Part shown: in pieces, positions 7,334 to 13,530 of the stretch
Position numbering within the stretch: position 1 is the stretch's first letter
How the letters are laid out: each line of letters opens with the position of its first letter
Assembly (NCBI GenBank): GCA_005788205.1
Contig: SXYT01000011.1
Coordinates: 1-16,289 of the forward strand
Direction: 5' to 3'
Length of the DNA: 16,289 nucleotides
Source: Actinomycetota bacterium
GTDB taxonomy: Bacteria; Actinomycetota; Acidimicrobiia; Acidimicrobiales; Ilumatobacteraceae
Program-made: the position numbers and the translations under genes
The notes under the pieces: generated by a model
Told to the model about the DNA's origin: nothing
Databases searched by the model: none
Seen by the model: only the letters and a program-made list of their open reading frames with translations

Positions 7334-7972
7334 GTGTTCACGAGTGACTTCTCGTTCTTCGACTGGCTGAAGGACTACTCCGGCTCCCCGTGGTTCTATC
7401 TCGTGATCGTCACGATCGCGGTCCTCGACAGCGTCATCCCGATCGTGCCCAGCGAGACGATGGTGATCATCGGGGGGGTGAGCGCCGGGCTCCGTGACCT
7501 CTCCTGGCCGGCGGTTGTCGCTGTCGGTGCGGTCGGGGCGTTCGCCGGTGACATGCTCAGTTTCACGATCGGCCACAAGGCGAGCGACAGGCTGCAGCGC
7601 AGGTACAACCGCACCGAGAAGGGCCGCCGCAGGCTGGCCTGGGCGGAGCGGCAGATCCGTGAACGGGGCGGCATCCTCCTCATCACCGCGCGGTTCGTGC
7701 CGGGTGGACGGACGATCCTCACCCTCACGTGCGGCATCACGAAGCAGCCGCGGCGCTGGTTCGGGCGGTGGACCGCCCTCGCCGCCGTCGTCTGGTCGTC
7801 CTATGCCACGATGCTCGGCTTCGCCGGCGGCCGGACCTTCCAGGATGACCATACGAAGGCCTTTGTCGTGGCTTTCGTGATCGCCATCAGCGCGACCGTG
7901 GTGATCGAGGCAGTGAGGTTCCTGCTGCACCGCCGCCGCAGTGCGCACGGCGGCGACGGGGGGGCGCCGTGA
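7334..7972 (+). CDS. DedA/SNARE-associated family membrane protein
   Basis: A 212-aa membrane protein with DedA-family landmarks: an acidic and proline-rich re-entrant segment (VLDSVIPIVPSE, 30-41), GAFAGDMLSFTIGH (68-81), and the conserved RFVPGGR with Arg120 and Arg126. Membrane segments are visible at about 21-48, 59-80, 112-133, 145-165 and 178-198, with a basic tail. Some DedA proteins flip lipid carriers such as undecaprenyl phosphate or phospholipids across the membrane, and the family depends on proton motive force (established for a few members). The start GTG is 10 nt after the PlsY stop, and the stop overlaps the mftE GTG (GTGA). Its presence between mftC and mftE ties it to the mycofactocin operon, but its role there is unknown. 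Confidence 0.87.
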   Translation: MFTSDFSFFDWLKDYSGSPWFYLVIVTIAVLDSVIPIVPSETMVIIGGVSAGLRDLSWPAVVAVGAVGAFAGDMLSFTIGHKASDRLQRRYNRTEKGRRRLAWAERQIRERGGILLITARFVPGGRTILTLTCGITKQPRRWFGRWTALAAVVWSSYATMLGFAGGRTFQDDHTKAFVVAFVIAISATVVIEAVRFLLHRRRSAHGGDGGAP

Positions 7973-8613
7973 CTCTGGTGGTTGTGCCACTCGGGTCCTG
8001 GGAGCAGCACGGCCCGCACCTGCCCTCTGACACCGACTCCGTGATCATCTCTGCCGTCGTTGCCGCGGCCTCCGCCGCGAGACCGGACGTGACCGTGGCA
8101 CCCACACTGCACATCACCGCGAGCGATGAGCACGCGGGTTTCGCAGGGACGCTCAGCATCGGCACCGAGGCGATGGCCGCGGCCGTCGTGGCGATCGCCC
8201 GTTCGGCATCATGGGCCTCCGGGGTGCTCTTCGCGAACGGTCACGGCGGCAATGCCGGCGCTCTCGCGGTCGCCCGCGAGGTGATGGACCACGAGGGCCT
8301 GGTGCACGACGACTGGTCGCTGCCCCCGTACGACGGCTCGGACCTGCACGCCGGCCGCACCGAGACGTCCGTGATGCTGCACCTCGCGCCGGGCACGGTC
8401 GAGATGTCCCGCGCGGTCGCTGGTGCGACAGGGACCGCACAGGACCTCCTCGCCACGATGCGCGCGGACGGTGTGCGCGCCGTCTCGGGGACCGGCGTGC
8501 TCGGCGACCCGACCAAAGCGACCGCCGGACACGGCAAGGCGGTGTTCGCGATGTGGGTCGACTCGCTCTCCCGCCGAATCGACCGGCTGGCGGCCGAGTG
8601 GGGGCAGACATGA
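7969..8613 (+). CDS. mftE: Mycofactocin precursor peptide peptidase MftE (creatininase family)
   Basis: A 214-aa creatininase-fold amidohydrolase. Metal ligands fit Glu12 and His14 (WEQHGPHLP), Asp23, His92 (NGHGGN) and Glu132 (AGRTETS), which is the two-metal site of the family. MftE cuts the modified MftA just before the cross-linked Val-Tyr, releasing the small lactam AHDP (established for other actinobacteria). The GTG start overlaps the TGA of the DedA gene and the TGA end overlaps the mftF ATG (ATGA), so translation is coupled on both sides. An ordinary creatininase is a formal alternative, but the position between mftC and mftF settles the call. Confidence 0.93.
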   Translation: MTLVVVPLGSWEQHGPHLPSDTDSVIISAVVAAASAARPDVTVAPTLHITASDEHAGFAGTLSIGTEAMAAAVVAIARSASWASGVLFANGHGGNAGALAVAREVMDHEGLVHDDWSLPPYDGSDLHAGRTETSVMLHLAPGTVEMSRAVAGATGTAQDLLATMRADGVRAVSGTGVLGDPTKATAGHGKAVFAMWVDSLSRRIDRLAAEWGQT

Positions 8614-9977
8614 ACACGCAGCCGAGGTTGCTCGCGGCCGACAGGCACTGGTGGAGGTCCAAGGACCGGTTGGGCCTGGTCGCGGGGTCACCCGGGACGT
8701 ACTTCCGGGTGACAGACGCAGGCGCGTCGGTCCTGGACGAGATCGAGGGCGCGAGACCCGTCCCGCAGTCGACACTCGTGGACAGGCTCGTTGCCGGCGG
8801 GGCGGCCCATCCACGACCCGGCACGCCGGTGCCCCCCGACCAGGTCACCGTCATCATTCCCACGTACTGCCGCACGGAGGCGAACGTCGCGCGTCTCGAC
8901 TCGCTCGTCGCGATGCTCGCGCCGGTGCGCGTGATCGTGGTGGACGATGCGTCCCCGGTGGCCCCGTCACCCGCCGGCGCGACGATCCACCGGATGCCGG
9001 TGAACTCGGGGCCGGGCGCTGCGCGCAACGCGGGCCTGGCACTCGTGACGACACCTGTTGTCGCATTCGTGGACGACGACGTCACCGCGACAGCAGCGGA
9101 CATCCTGGCGCTGAGCGGTCACCTCGTGGACCCTGACGTGTCGTTCGTCGCCCCGCGGATTGTGGCGGAGGAAGGTGGCTCGTTCCTGGCCGACTACGAG
9201 CGGCTGCGCAGCCCGCTCGACATGGGCCGGTCGCCCGCGCGCGTGCGTCCGGGTTCCGTCGTGCCGTACGTGCCGTCGGCGGTGCTTGTTGCGCGCACCG
9301 ATGCCATGCACCACGGGTTCGACGCGTCGATGCGCACGGGTGAGGACGTCGAGTTCGTCTGGCGCAGTACCGGTGACGCGGCGCAGTGCCGCTACGAGCC
9401 GACCGTGGAGTGTCCCCATGCCGTGCGGCGCGGCTGGCGGGGTCTCCTCGCGCAGCGGTTCGCCTACGGCCGCAGCGCAGCGGACATCGACAGCCGCATG
9501 CCGTGGTCAGTCCCCCCGGTGCGCGGCCACGTCCTCCATCTCCTGCCGGTCGTGCTGCTGCTCGCGGGCCAGTTGATCTGGGCACTCGACGCAGCTCTGG
9601 TGTCGGTCGTGTTCACCTTTGTCTCACTGCGGAGGATGAGGCTGGGCCACCGCGACCTCCTCAAAATCGCTCGCCTCAACATCCTCCTCGCCACGCGGCA
9701 TGTCGCCACCGCGGTCACACGGGAGTGGTGGCCCCTCCTCGTCGTGGCGTCGATCTTCTCGGTCGGTGCCCAGGTTGCGTTCGTCTTCTGCCTGGCGATG
9801 TTCCTGATGATCGACATCGTGCGGCTGCGCCCCGACAACATCGGTCTCTATGCCCTGCTCCGGGTGCTGGACCCGCTCGCCTACGGGGCGGGAGTGTGGG
9901 CAGGTGCCCTGCGGCGGGGGTCGCTGCGGTGCCTGCTGCCGGTGGTCAGCCTGCGCCCGAGGCGACGCGACGGCTGA
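8610..9977 (+). CDS. mftF: Mycofactocin glycosyltransferase MftF
   Basis: A 455-aa protein in three parts. Residues 1-65 (RHWWRSKDRLGLVAGSPGTYF onward) resemble the short PqqD-like N-terminal region of MftF proteins. Residues 79-300 are a GT-A family 2 glycosyltransferase: VTVIIPTY, VIVVDDAS (108-115), NSGPGAARNAG (132-142), metal-binding DDD (155-157) and GED (244-246). The C-terminal part holds hydrophobic membrane segments at about 308-340 and 375-403. MftF adds a glucose chain to premycofactocin, which keeps the cofactor in the cell (established in mycobacteria). The ATG overlaps the mftE stop. The last 32 nt overlap the end of the DUF4395 gene on the opposite strand. Confidence 0.93.
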   Translation: MNTQPRLLAADRHWWRSKDRLGLVAGSPGTYFRVTDAGASVLDEIEGARPVPQSTLVDRLVAGGAAHPRPGTPVPPDQVTVIIPTYCRTEANVARLDSLVAMLAPVRVIVVDDASPVAPSPAGATIHRMPVNSGPGAARNAGLALVTTPVVAFVDDDVTATAADILALSGHLVDPDVSFVAPRIVAEEGGSFLADYERLRSPLDMGRSPARVRPGSVVPYVPSAVLVARTDAMHHGFDASMRTGEDVEFVWRSTGDAAQCRYEPTVECPHAVRRGWRGLLAQRFAYGRSAADIDSRMPWSVPPVRGHVLHLLPVVLLLAGQLIWALDAALVSVVFTFVSLRRMRLGHRDLLKIARLNILLATRHVATAVTREWWPLLVVASIFSVGAQVAFVFCLAMFLMIDIVRLRPDNIGLYALLRVLDPLAYGAGVWAGALRRGSLRCLLPVVSLRPRRRDG

Positions 9978-10440
9978 TGTCCCTGCAGTCCTCGCACACG
10001 GACTCGGGGATGAGGTTCCACCTCATCAACTGACCGAAGATCACACAGCCGAGGCAGAACCCCAGGAACGCCTCGAGTGACGCGGCGAGGGCGAGCATGC
10101 CGATCGCGACTGACGCGGCGGACGGCATGTCGAGGGCCCACAGCACTGATGCGGTCAGGGTGAAGGCCGCGCCGATGCCCTGGGCGAAGCGCTTCGGCGG
10201 GCCGGGAACGAACTTGTGCGGCCGGTTGATGCGCGGCGTGACGACCTGTGTTGCCAGCCTGCCGAGGGGGCTGAGGAACGGCCCGGCGAGGACGCGCGCG
10301 ACGAACCCGTAGGTGAGGGGCACGAGGACCCACCCGCTCTGGGTGACCAGAAAGACGATGCTCATCGCGACCGCACCGGCCGCCACGATGCGTGCGCTCG
10401 TTTCGTTCACGGGGTTGGGGAAACCGAAGATTTTTGCCAC
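9946..10440 (-). CDS. DUF4395-like integral membrane protein
   Basis: A 164-aa membrane protein starting at a GTG (MAKIFGFPNPVNE). It has hydrophobic segments at about 16-34, 36-50, 88-105 and 109-138. The loop LATQVVTPRINRPHKFVPGPPKRFAQ between them is typical of the DUF4395 family. Two cysteine pairs stand out: Cys129/Cys132 in the last membrane segment and Cys149/Cys152 (CEDC) in the cytosolic tail, which could bind metal or cycle as thiols. Members often neighbour thioredoxin or sulfurtransferase genes, but none is seen here. Transcription is probably leaderless from the TAGCGT at 10447-10452. Its 3' end overlaps mftF on the other strand. The molecular function is not known. Confidence 0.75.
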   Translation of the reverse strand: MAKIFGFPNPVNETSARIVAAGAVAMSIVFLVTQSGWVLVPLTYGFVARVLAGPFLSPLGRLATQVVTPRINRPHKFVPGPPKRFAQGIGAAFTLTASVLWALDMPSAASVAIGMLALAASLEAFLGFCLGCVIFGQLMRWNLIPESVCEDCRDISRRVASGAG

Positions 10441-10446
10441 GCCGTC

Positions 10447-10452
10447 ACGCTA
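10447..10452 (-). promoter_or_regulatory. Leaderless -10 element for the DUF4395 gene
   Basis: On the minus strand this is TAGCGT, followed by exactly 6 nt (GACGGC) and the GTG start at 10440. It fits TANNNT with leaderless spacing, and no ribosome site is present. Confidence 0.5.
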
Positions 10453-10493
10453 TGCCCCGAAACCCGACCGAGCAACTCAGGATTAGCGTTCGG

Positions 10494-10499
10494 TACCCT
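10494..10499 (+). promoter_or_regulatory. Leaderless -10 element for the alanine-racemase-like gene
   Basis: TACCCT is followed by exactly 6 nt (GTCGGG) and the GTG at 10506. The spacing implies a transcript that begins at the start codon. Confidence 0.5.
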
Positions 10500-10505
10500 G
10501 TCGGG

Positions 10506-11462
10506 GTGACCATTCGTCTTGCCGTCAACGAGACCAGATGGCAGGACCATGTGTACTCAGTCGCCCGCTCCATGCCGGGCATGGTCCCCGTTGTCAAAGG
10601 CAACGGATACGGGTTCCGCCGCTGGAACCTCATGCCCCTTGCCGGCCAGTTGGCCTCGGAGGTGGCCGTGGGCACCGTGTACGAGGTGCGCGACGTCCCC
10701 GCAGGGATCGTGCCCATCGTGCTCACACCCACGCTCACGGCACCACCCCAGAACATGCCGCGCAACACCGTGCTCACCGTGGGCAACCTCGACCACCTGA
10801 GCGCACTCCTCCGGCACGGCTGGAGAGGTGAGGTCATGGTCAAACTGCAGTCATCAGTGATGCGGTTCGGGTCCACGCCCGCCGACTTCGTCCCGCTCCT
10901 CGAGGAACTGCGGCGCAACCACTTCACGATCCACGGCTACGCGATCCACCCTCCTCTCGACGGTGACCCCACGAACCACGTGCGCGACATCGAGAAGTGG
11001 ATGCGCATCGTTCCTCACGACGCGCCCGTCTACGTGAGTCACCTCGATTCGGTGATGTACGAGCACGTGCGCTCACGTCACCCCGAGCGCGAGTGGCGTA
11101 TCCGGCTCGGCAGCGCCCTGTGGCACGGTGACAAGTCGATGATGCAGCTCTCGTCGGACGTGCTCGACCACCAGCCGGTGGAGACGGGGATGCGGGCCGG
11201 GTACAGGCAGATCGCCATAGCGGGGCCGGGCCAGATCGTTGTCGTGGGATGCGGGACCGCCCACGGTGTGCGCATGCTGGATGACGGCCGCAGCCCTTTC
11301 CACTACCAGCGTCAGCGCCTCAACGTGCTGGAACCCCCGCACATGCACGTGTCGATGCTGCTCCTTGCCCGCGGCAGGCCCAGCCCGCCGGTCGGCGAGT
11401 GGATCGACGTGCAGCAACCGCTCACGCGGGTGCAGGTTGACTTGCTTCAGTGGACGCGCTGA
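10506..11462 (+). CDS. Alanine-racemase-fold PLP enzyme
   Basis: A 318-aa protein from the GTG at 10506 (MTIRLAVNETRW). The frame extends further upstream, but the -10 spacing and family-like start favour this site. VVKGNGYGF (29-37) matches the alanine racemase PLP-lysine motif, with Lys31 as the Schiff-base residue. Later landmarks are the SHLDS segment, the RLGSALWHG segment like R-x-G-x-x-x-Y-G of racemases, and EPPHMHVSML near the C-terminal domain. By eye, the VSYG-type segment carrying the catalytic tyrosine of true alanine racemases reads MRAG here, and the GYADG-type segment reads GCGTAHG. It may therefore not be a classical alanine racemase. It could be another amino-acid racemase or a PLP-binding relative. 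It is single-gene, divergent from the DUF4395 gene and convergent with the ROK kinase. Confidence 0.75.
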   Translation: MTIRLAVNETRWQDHVYSVARSMPGMVPVVKGNGYGFRRWNLMPLAGQLASEVAVGTVYEVRDVPAGIVPIVLTPTLTAPPQNMPRNTVLTVGNLDHLSALLRHGWRGEVMVKLQSSVMRFGSTPADFVPLLEELRRNHFTIHGYAIHPPLDGDPTNHVRDIEKWMRIVPHDAPVYVSHLDSVMYEHVRSRHPEREWRIRLGSALWHGDKSMMQLSSDVLDHQPVETGMRAGYRQIAIAGPGQIVVVGCGTAHGVRMLDDGRSPFHYQRQRLNVLEPPHMHVSMLLLARGRPSPPVGEWIDVQQPLTRVQVDLLQWTR

Positions 11463-11467
11463 GCAAC

Positions 11468-11488
11468 GTGCGGTTCAGGTACGCGCAC
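11468..11488. terminator. Weak hairpin at convergent gene ends
   Basis: GTGCG (11468-11472) and CGCAC (11484-11488) can pair around an 11-nt loop. It lies where the racemase-like gene (stop 11462) and the ROK kinase gene (stop 11475-11477) converge. Only five base pairs and no T-run, so the case for a terminator is weak. Confidence 0.2.
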
Positions 11489-12362
11489 TGCGGCTGAGCC
11501 CGCGCCAACCCACGGCCGCCGCACCGATCAAGGGACCCTCGTCAGCAAGACGTGACGGAACGATTCGGGCACCCTTGGCGAAGTCGATGCCGCACAGTTC
11601 GTCGATCGTGCGCTGCGCCGCGGCAAAGAACGTGGCGCCGAAGCCGATTGCCACGCTGCCGCCCACCACGGCCAACTTCAGGTCGAGCAGGTTGCACACT
11701 GATGCGATGCCGCGCCCGACCAGGCGGCCTGCTCGCTGCATGGTCTCATAGGTCGGCTCCGTGGGCGGTCGGCCCGTGATTGCCTCGATCGCCGGGCCCG
11801 ATGCCTCTGCCTCCAGACATCCCCGTCCTCCGCAGGCACACCGCCTGCCGTTCGGCTCCACGACAACATGACCGATGTGCCCTGCATTGCCCGAAGCGCC
11901 CTCCAGGAGCTCCCCGTTCAGCACGATTCCGCCGCCGATCCCCGTGGACACGACCATCGCAATGAAGTTGTCGACCCCCCGTGCGGCACCCAGCCATCCC
12001 TCGGCGAGAGCGAGCGCCTTCGCGTCCCCGTCACCAAAGACGGGGACGCGGACGATGTCGCACACACGGTCCCGCATGGGGAAATCACGCCATACCGGGA
12101 TGTTCAGCGGCGAGACGAGGTCGGCATTCCTCGTGATCGGGCCGGCCGAGCCGATCCCGCAGACCGCGACCTCCGCCCCATGGTGCTCCGCCGCCCGCCC
12201 CAGCTGTGACCGCACCAACCTGGCAAGCTCGTCGAAGAGTTCATCAGCGCTGTCGCGGTGATCGATCCGGAGGATCTCCCGGTCGATCAACACACCGGTG
12301 CGGGCCACCAAACCGACCGCGAGTTTGGTCCCCCCGATGTCAATGGCGAGCGCGACGTCCAT
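11475..12362 (-). CDS. ROK family sugar kinase (glucokinase-like)
   Basis: A 295-aa ROK kinase starting at the ATG 12362 (MDVALAIDIGGTK). The phosphate-binding DIGGTK is at 8-13, the catalytic aspartate is probably Asp113 (FGDGDAKA), STGIGGGIV is at 139-147, and the ROK zinc motif is GHIGH (161-165) with Cys175, Cys177, Cys182 and Glu184 (CACGGRGCLE). ROK kinases phosphorylate glucose or amino sugars such as N-acetylmannosamine using ATP or polyphosphate in the cytosol. The GHIGH form in place of GEIGH is also found in N-acetylmannosamine kinases, so the sugar is uncertain. The frame is open upstream to 12581, but that part would overlap the divergent ung gene and has no family match. No clear ribosome site is visible. 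Confidence 0.88.
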   Translation of the reverse strand: MDVALAIDIGGTKLAVGLVARTGVLIDREILRIDHRDSADELFDELARLVRSQLGRAAEHHGAEVAVCGIGSAGPITRNADLVSPLNIPVWRDFPMRDRVCDIVRVPVFGDGDAKALALAEGWLGAARGVDNFIAMVVSTGIGGGIVLNGELLEGASGNAGHIGHVVVEPNGRRCACGGRGCLEAEASGPAIEAITGRPPTEPTYETMQRAGRLVGRGIASVCNLLDLKLAVVGGSVAIGFGATFFAAAQRTIDELCGIDFAKGARIVPSRLADEGPLIGAAAVGWRGLSRSART

Positions 12363-12373
12363 AGGGTTGCCAT

Positions 12374-12410
12374 GTTCGCAGACTGAACCGGGAACACCAC
12401 CATTGCGAAC
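12374..12410. repeat. Spaced inverted repeat in the ROK/ung divergent region
   Basis: GTTCGCA (12374-12380) and TGCGAAC (12404-12410) are perfect 7-bp arms separated by 23 nt, centre to centre 30 bp. They sit between the ROK start (12362) and the ung promoter (12437-12442). They could be two half-sites for a regulator or a chance match. Confidence 0.3.
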
Positions 12411-12436
12411 GACACGTCTTGCCCGGCAGGTCGGGA

Positions 12437-12442
12437 TAGCGT
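12437..12442 (+). promoter_or_regulatory. Leaderless -10 element for ung
   Basis: TAGCGT is followed by exactly 6 nt (CCGCGC) and the GTG start at 12449, with no ribosome site. This is the same hexamer and spacing as in front of the DUF4395 gene. Confidence 0.5.
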
Positions 12443-12448
12443 CCGCGC

Positions 12449-13123
12449 GTGCATGCTGACTGGGTGACATACCTCGCGGCCGAACGGCGCCGCAGGTACT
12501 TCGCCGACCTGATGGATTTCGTCGACGCCGAGCGCCGGACCGCGACCGTGCACCCCCCGGAACGATCGGTTCTCGCCGCACTCGAGCTCACACCACTCGA
12601 CTCGTTGCGCGTCGTCATCCTCGGGCAGGACCCGTACCACGGGCCCGGCCAGGCGAACGGTCTCGCCTTCTCCGTGAACCCGGGCGTGGCAATCCCGCCG
12701 TCGCTGCGAAACATCCACCGTGAACTGCGCGACGACACCGGCGCGCCGCAGCCGGTGGACGGTGACCTCACACCGTGGGCCAGACAGGGAGTGCTCCTGC
12801 TCAACACCACGCTCACCGTCCGCGAGGGTCACGCAGCATCGCACCACGGCCGGGGCTGGGAGAATTTCACGGATGGCATCATCACCCTGCTCGACGGGCG
12901 TGACGAACCGACCGTGTTCGTGCTCTGGGGAGCGCATGCCCGCGCCAAGAGCAGACTCATCGCGAACACGGCGCATTCCGTGATCGAGAGTGCCCACCCA
13001 TCGCCGCTGTCGGCGCGCAACGGCTTCTTCGGCAGCCGCCCCTTCTCGCGGGCCAACGGGTTCCTCACCTCGTCGGGACGGCCGGCAGTCGACTGGTCGC
13101 TGCCCCCCGCAGATGCGCCATGA
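12449..13123 (+). CDS. ung: Uracil-DNA glycosylase (family 1)
   Basis: A 224-aa family 1 uracil-DNA glycosylase. The water-activating motif is GQDPYHG with Asp61 and Tyr63, the uracil-binding asparagine is Asn120 in LLLNTTLTV, VLWG is at 158-161, and the DNA-intercalation motif HPSPLS begins at His183. It removes uracil from DNA to start base excision repair. The length is typical. The start is the GTG at 12449 (MHADWVTYL), supported by the leaderless -10 six nucleotides upstream. It ends 14 nt before the SRPBCC gene, which has its own promoter motif. It is a housekeeping gene with no evident tie to its neighbours. Confidence 0.95.
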   Translation: MHADWVTYLAAERRRRYFADLMDFVDAERRTATVHPPERSVLAALELTPLDSLRVVILGQDPYHGPGQANGLAFSVNPGVAIPPSLRNIHRELRDDTGAPQPVDGDLTPWARQGVLLLNTTLTVREGHAASHHGRGWENFTDGIITLLDGRDEPTVFVLWGAHARAKSRLIANTAHSVIESAHPSPLSARNGFFGSRPFSRANGFLTSSGRPAVDWSLPPADAP

Positions 13124-13125
13124 CA

Positions 13126-13131
13126 TAGGGT
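13126..13131 (+). promoter_or_regulatory. Leaderless -10 element for the SRPBCC-sulfatase operon
   Basis: TAGGGT is followed by exactly 6 nt (TCACCC) and the GTG at 13138. It lies just after the ung stop and gives the next two genes their own start. Confidence 0.5.
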
Positions 13132-13137
13132 TCACCC

Positions 13138-13530
13138 GTGGCCTACATCCGGCGCGACATCCACATTGCCCGCACACCGGCAGAAGTCTGGGGGTTCCTC
13201 GGCGAACCTGCCCGGCTCCACGAGTGGTTCCCCATCTCCGGGTGCCGAGTGGAGGGCACGAAGCGGTGGATCGACCTCCCGACCGGCATCACCTTCGAGG
13301 AGGACATCCACCTGGTCGACAACCACCAACGGCGCTTCGTCTACTCGATCGTGAACAACATGCTCATCAAGGACCACTTCGGGATCCTCGACGTGGTGGA
13401 CGACGGCCACGGGCACAGCATCGTCACGTACTCCACGCAGTGCACCCCGAACGTGCTCGCACTCGTCACCGCTGGTGCGGCCGGACAGGGACTCGCCAAG
13501 GCGAAGAGAATCCTCGAGGGAGGGAACTGA
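13138..13530 (+). CDS. SRPBCC (START-like, polyketide cyclase/dehydrase) protein
   Basis: A 130-aa protein with the pattern of SRPBCC helix-grip proteins: IHIARTPAEVWGFLGEPARLHEWFP near the N-terminus, then beta strands, then a C-terminal helix (ALVTAGAAGQGLAKAKRILE). These proteins have a deep hydrophobic pocket and bind lipids, polyketides or other apolar ligands; many in actinobacteria have no known role. It starts at a GTG with a leaderless -10. Its TGA shares one base with the ATG of the sulfatase gene, so the two are coupled. The ligand cannot be inferred, though coupling suggests a sulfated or apolar substrate handled together with the sulfatase. Confidence 0.8.
   Translation: MAYIRRDIHIARTPAEVWGFLGEPARLHEWFPISGCRVEGTKRWIDLPTGITFEEDIHLVDNHQRRFVYSIVNNMLIKDHFGILDVVDDGHGHSIVTYSTQCTPNVLALVTAGAAGQGLAKAKRILEGGN

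Noticed and set aside
12363..12581. N-terminal extension of the ROK kinase
   Set aside because: The extra residues precede the normal MDVALAIDIGGTK start, have no family resemblance and overlap the divergent ung promoter and start.
12990..13529. Upstream extension of the sulfatase frame
   Set aside because: It overlaps ung and the SRPBCC gene in another frame; the ATG at 13530 with GAGGGAGGG and the family N-terminus is the real start.
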